Shown piece by piece: positions 60,421 to 64,000 of a stretch of DNA of 64,000 bases. The notes beneath the pieces are model-generated. The model ran no database searches, had not been told where the DNA came from, and worked only from the letters and a program-made list of their open reading frames with translations. Position 1 is the first letter of the stretch, and every line of letters begins with the position of its first letter. The stretch lies in assembly GCF_003350545.1 (NCBI RefSeq), contig NZ_QQBA01000003.1, forward strand, positions 186,001-250,000. The letters are read 5' to 3'. Made by a program: the position numbers and the translations under genes. This DNA is from Flavobacterium glaciei. GTDB taxonomy: Bacteria; Bacteroidota; Bacteroidia; Flavobacteriales; Flavobacteriaceae.

Positions 60421-63400
60421 TTAAAAATATGCTCTTAATTGAACATTTCCGGTATGAATGGCTTGGCTAATTTCACTTTTTCGTCCTTGATAATTAAAAT
60501 TAATATCTAAAAACTGTGTGATGTTTTTTTGTAAAAGCAATCTCCAAGTCAAGTTCTGTCCAGTTTGTAATCCCTCAAGCATTTGAAAACCTATCGAAGA
60601 AAATTCATTTCCATCAAATTTATTTTGGTAAAAAGAGACTTCTCCATTCAGCGTTATTTTTTTATCACTGGCATAGGAAAAAGAAGTTCCAAAGCGGTTT
60701 TGTAATAATGTTTCGAAAACCCCAATTTGGTTTCTTTTGCTTTGTAATTCATAAAAAAGATCCCAGCTGGTACTTTTTGAGAATATATAACTGATTTTTG
60801 GTGCGAGTTGATACCCATCTATAGCATAGTTTTTTTCTGGAAAATTTTCAGATAGAACAGTTGTCTGGATTGTTTTGGCAAAAAAACCGAACAGCCAGCT
60901 TTTTTGGTATAAATGTCCATATTGCAATTGATGGGAGCTGTTTGTTGCTTCCTGCGAACCTATCGACAACAAGTTTTTCGTTTTATTTTGGAGATACGAA
61001 TAAGTTACGGAATGGCTTTGTTTTCCGCGATTGTAAAACAAGCTATTTCTTAAACTGGAATTTAATCCAAGCACATTCTCATTAGAACGGCTAAACGGGT
61101 TTAATTCAAAATTATCTCCATTACTTAACGTTTTCCGGTCGATTATAAAAGCGGTTTGGTTGTAGAAATAGGAAAGCAATTTCTTGATTCCTGTTTCATT
61201 TTGCCATTGATTTGGGTTTAAAGTAACGGATTGTGAGAACTTATTTTGATGTGTTTTAATGTAAATCCGATTGGGCAAAAATACCCGGATAAATTTTGCC
61301 TGATCGATAAAAGGAGCAACTTCAAATTCCTGTAATTCTTGAACTCCATTCTCGTTATAATCATTCCAAGTATATACTCCCTGGCCTGCGGGAACCTCTA
61401 GATACGTAAATTCCTGTTGTGGAATACTTCCTGAATTTGTTTCGTAAACCGTTGTGCTTTGGATTAATTGATTAAGAAAACGGTCCGTGTACACGATTCT
61501 GGAATTTAATGTAGGTTCTTTTTTTCTTGTGGCGTCTTCAAATTCTAAGACTCTGTAATTAGCAAAAAGTGACAAATCACTTTTATTGTTTTGAATTAAT
61601 TTTGATTTTAGTATAAAAGTCTGGGAGGAATTTACACGCTGAATCAGCCTCTCGACACCTCTGGATTGTATGCTGTCATTGGTTCTTCTAAGATAACCCA
61701 ATTCTACAAAAACCTTAGTACTGTCGCCTCTTCCAGTATACAAACCATACTCTGTAAATTTTTGGCTCAAAGCCGTAAACTGATTGTTCGTTTTGTCTTT
61801 TTCCTTATTGTCTTCTAATCGCAAGCTGGAACCAACCCAGTTTTTATCAAAATGAAAACGCATTTGGGATTGGTTTCTTACAAATTTAGATGATAAAATA
61901 GTACCGTCACTGTTTAATAAACTGCCTTGGTTTTGAAAAGTCCAATTTTTTATTCGGAACAAACCATTTAAAACATGCCTGCTTCCTGAAAAATTTTCGG
62001 AGAAATCTAGTTTTTCAAACTGATACAACAGCAATCCTTTATTGGTTGATTTTGGTTTTGGATTTAAATCTAATTGCAATCCGGAAACTAGAAGACTTTG
62101 ATTTCCAATTCCTGCGGTTCCTAAATTCCAATCTCTGTCAAATTCTATATTGTACAGTCGTTCCACGGATCTGAAATCTTTCTGAATAAATTGATAATTG
62201 GTGAAAGCATCCATCTGCCATCTTTTTGAAAAAACACGTTGTTTGGCATTTATTTTTCCGGCTAAGCCTTTATTGTTGGTATCATCAATGGATGAAAATA
62301 AATTTTGATCATTGTTGCTAAGACCAATTTCAAAATCGACAGCCGTTTTTTCTGTGGGTTTATATTTTCCTAAAAAGGTGGCTACTTGAACTTTTGTTGG
62401 CGCAATAAGCTGAATTATGGGTTCGTAATTTCCTTGAGGTATACCGTTTATTGGCTCTACATATTCATAAACTCGTGAAATGGTAGCCGAATTGGTTACA
62501 ATATAATTCCCATTATTGGTTCCGACCAAAGTGAATCTCACGTTAAATAATTCCTGTTGCGGATCATTCGAATATTCAAAAATTTCTATGGCATTAACGA
62601 GTGTTTTTCGATACAGTACTTTGTTTTCAGAGTAGGTGTCTGAATAGGCGGATGGTGCGGTCATCAAACTTGGATTGTCTCCGGCATTGACTAATGTTTG
62701 GGCTTGTTCCTGTGACAAATTTTGTTGCAACGGTTGGTTTTTCAGGTCGTTTTCCGAATATAAATAACCTCCAAAACTCCATTTTTCATTTTCATGTGTA
62801 GCCCCGGCATACGTTACAAAACGAGTATAATTCCTGTCGGAGTATTGATATTCTATGGCTATACGCATTTCGGAAGTGATAGTAAAAAGCGGCGTAAAAA
62901 CAATTTCACCCGCATTGTAATCTATCGTATAATCGTTATTTTCTCCACGTTTCAGTAAAATCCCATTGACATAAACGCGCTCTGAACCTGAGACAACTAG
63001 AACATATAATTCTCCATTTTTTCCTATTAATTTATAAGGACCTTGATTTCCTTCTTGACCCACAAAATTACTTTTAGCATATTGTCCTCTAACGAGTGCT
63101 ACAGATGCAAATACATTTGTTTTATTTTGTTCGGTTCCAAAGTTGAAATTAGTTGCGAGTCCTTGTACTTTTTTATTGAAATTTAAGAACTGGGTTTTAC
63201 TGTTTTCCAGAAAAATATCTCCTGCACGAATAGTCCATTCGTCGCTGAATAATTCCATAAAAACATTGTCAAACTGATCTAGTTTTTGAGAATAGCCGCC
63301 GTCTTGCAATGGAATATTACTATCTTGTATGGAAGCTCTCAAACTTACTTTTTCGGAAATTTTTCCAGTGATTTGTAAATCTAAATTAGAGTTCAATACC

Positions 63401-63864
63401 GCATTTTGATTGTTTCCTATCGTCAAGCCTCGCGTAATGCTTCCAGAAGTATTCAATCCGTCAAAAGGAACATTTTTGTTTATTTTTTTCTCTTCAATTT
63501 TATATAAATTCCCGGTTCCGGCTTCATTGCTAACGACTCTGCTGGAATCATAAATGCGGTATTCTTTTGTTAATATTTCAGGAAATTTTAGGTATTGTAC
63601 GGTAAGTGAGTCGGAGCCAAAAACGTTATTTTCTTTTAAAACTAATGTGCCTTTTTCGAAATTTATTTTAAATAAAGAACTGTCAATTTGTTTGCCATTT
63701 GTATCTAACAATTTGAAAAAGCTTGAATTAATACTTTCTTTTTCGATGTAAATCGTGTCTCTGGAAGGAAGGATTTTTTTGGTTTTGTACAGCAAATTTA
63801 TTTCCTGAGCATGGAGCCCAGAAAAACAGCTTATTACAATCCAAAAAAGTAATTTTTTCAACAT
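60421..63864 (-). CDS. very large predicted outer-membrane protein of unknown function
   Basis: An exported 1147-residue protein. Signal peptide MLKKLLFWIVISCFSGLHAQ; N-terminal domain (about 20-135) of unknown fold; then a long region rich in alternating strands (GSITRGLTIGNNQNAVLNSNLDLQI, SVTLNPNQW, YDSSRVVSNEAG) ending in the aromatic C-terminal strand GNVQLRAYF, typical of outer-membrane barrels. It has no TonB plug or CarboxypepD_reg domain. The ATG at 63864 is chosen because it starts the signal peptide. No family name recognised. 63865-64000 shows nothing further. Confidence 0.75.
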   Translation of the reverse strand: MLKKLLFWIVISCFSGLHAQEINLLYKTKKILPSRDTIYIEKESINSSFFKLLDTNGKQIDSSLFKINFEKGTLVLKENNVFGSDSLTVQYLKFPEILTKEYRIYDSSRVVSNEAGTGNLYKIEEKKINKNVPFDGLNTSGSITRGLTIGNNQNAVLNSNLDLQITGKISEKVSLRASIQDSNIPLQDGGYSQKLDQFDNVFMELFSDEWTIRAGDIFLENSKTQFLNFNKKVQGLATNFNFGTEQNKTNVFASVALVRGQYAKSNFVGQEGNQGPYKLIGKNGELYVLVVSGSERVYVNGILLKRGENNDYTIDYNAGEIVFTPLFTITSEMRIAIEYQYSDRNYTRFVTYAGATHENEKWSFGGYLYSENDLKNQPLQQNLSQEQAQTLVNAGDNPSLMTAPSAYSDTYSENKVLYRKTLVNAIEIFEYSNDPQQELFNVRFTLVGTNNGNYIVTNSATISRVYEYVEPINGIPQGNYEPIIQLIAPTKVQVATFLGKYKPTEKTAVDFEIGLSNNDQNLFSSIDDTNNKGLAGKINAKQRVFSKRWQMDAFTNYQFIQKDFRSVERLYNIEFDRDWNLGTAGIGNQSLLVSGLQLDLNPKPKSTNKGLLLYQFEKLDFSENFSGSRHVLNGLFRIKNWTFQNQGSLLNSDGTILSSKFVRNQSQMRFHFDKNWVGSSLRLEDNKEKDKTNNQFTALSQKFTEYGLYTGRGDSTKVFVELGYLRRTNDSIQSRGVERLIQRVNSSQTFILKSKLIQNNKSDLSLFANYRVLEFEDATRKKEPTLNSRIVYTDRFLNQLIQSTTVYETNSGSIPQQEFTYLEVPAGQGVYTWNDYNENGVQELQEFEVAPFIDQAKFIRVFLPNRIYIKTHQNKFSQSVTLNPNQWQNETGIKKLLSYFYNQTAFIIDRKTLSNGDNFELNPFSRSNENVLGLNSSLRNSLFYNRGKQSHSVTYSYLQNKTKNLLSIGSQEATNSSHQLQYGHLYQKSWLFGFFAKTIQTTVLSENFPEKNYAIDGYQLAPKISYIFSKSTSWDLFYELQSKRNQIGVFETLLQNRFGTSFSYASDKKITLNGEVSFYQNKFDGNEFSSIGFQMLEGLQTGQNLTWRLLLQKNITQFLDINFNYQGRKSEISQAIHTGNVQLRAYF

Positions 63865-64000
63865 AAATATATAACTCGAAAGTACCAAAAGTAGTATTTA
63901 TAATTTGATATTTTGAGAATGTTCCTCTCAGAAAATAGGAGACTCGATAAATCGATATTTCTGTTTTAGAGTTCTTGATTGTATGTTTTTGTATAATAAA

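Noticed and set aside
1..64000. Prophage, integrative element or biosynthetic gene cluster
   Set aside because: No integrase, phage structural gene, conjugation gene, PKS/NRPS or cluster-type neighbourhood was found; the gene set is mostly core metabolism and envelope functions.

Overview
This AT-rich 64 kb window reads as ordinary chromosome from a member of Flavobacteriaceae, most likely Flavobacterium or a close relative. The evidence is Bacteroidota-only gene families (DUF5686, DUF4271, DUF4296, DUF3098, a type IX secretion sorting domain, SusC-type TonB receptors with a CarboxypepD_reg domain), TAnnTTTG promoter boxes, weak ribosome-binding sites and several small intergenic repeat families. 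No prophage, intact insertion sequence, CRISPR array or biosynthetic cluster is visible.

Layout: 1-2712 holds the end of fabH, then accB and accC. 2781-6769 has a secreted S9 peptidase, then a FAD oxidoreductase overlapping mtgA. A tRNA-Ala(GGC) lies at 6844-6917. 7043-9375 has an enoyl-CoA hydratase, queD and lpxH. 9376-14592 (minus) runs rsmI, an amine oxidase, a HopJ-family protein, recJ and an MFS transporter. 14670-20489 holds an acidic repeat protein, tdk, rpoN, asnS and a TrmH-like methyltransferase. 20539-31253 carries a GH63-like glucosidase, an RND exporter, a CPA2 antiporter with a Gdx/SugE exporter, and a DUF5686 protein. 31254-34108 has a repeat-rich scar next to frr, then pyrH and a patatin. 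34214-38015 has a thioredoxin-like protein, a possible micro-ORF, and truB, uppP, DUF3098 and ftsX. 38186-49873 has leuS, a zinc peptidase, an Lrp regulator, hemD with DUF4271, a GT2 enzyme with pyrC and a DUF4296 lipoprotein, an epimerase, tyrS and a toxin-antitoxin pair. 49923-58327 is the cell-envelope region: a LuxE-like enzyme, a protein that is almost only a T9SS tail, a lipoprotein, a beta-helix lipoprotein with its TonB receptor, and a PhoB/PhoR-like two-component system facing away from the receptor. 58414-63864 has a glycosyltransferase, a secreted Lys/Ala-repeat protein with a PBCV-type basic tail, and a very large predicted outer-membrane protein.

The genes serve fatty-acid, pyrimidine, tetrapyrrole and queuosine synthesis, translation, peptidoglycan/LPS assembly and envelope transport. 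The most unusual content is in non-coding DNA and in repeat-derived coding DNA. A dispersed element occurs three times with conserved ends around a hairpin whose arms differ completely but still pair. The 3' end of frr and its terminator are duplicated beside a pair of 98 bp direct repeats and nested palindromes. Two intergenic repeat types lie in frame inside leuS. No clearly new multi-gene system was found; the best candidates for new biology are these elements and the small or low-complexity secreted proteins near the right end.
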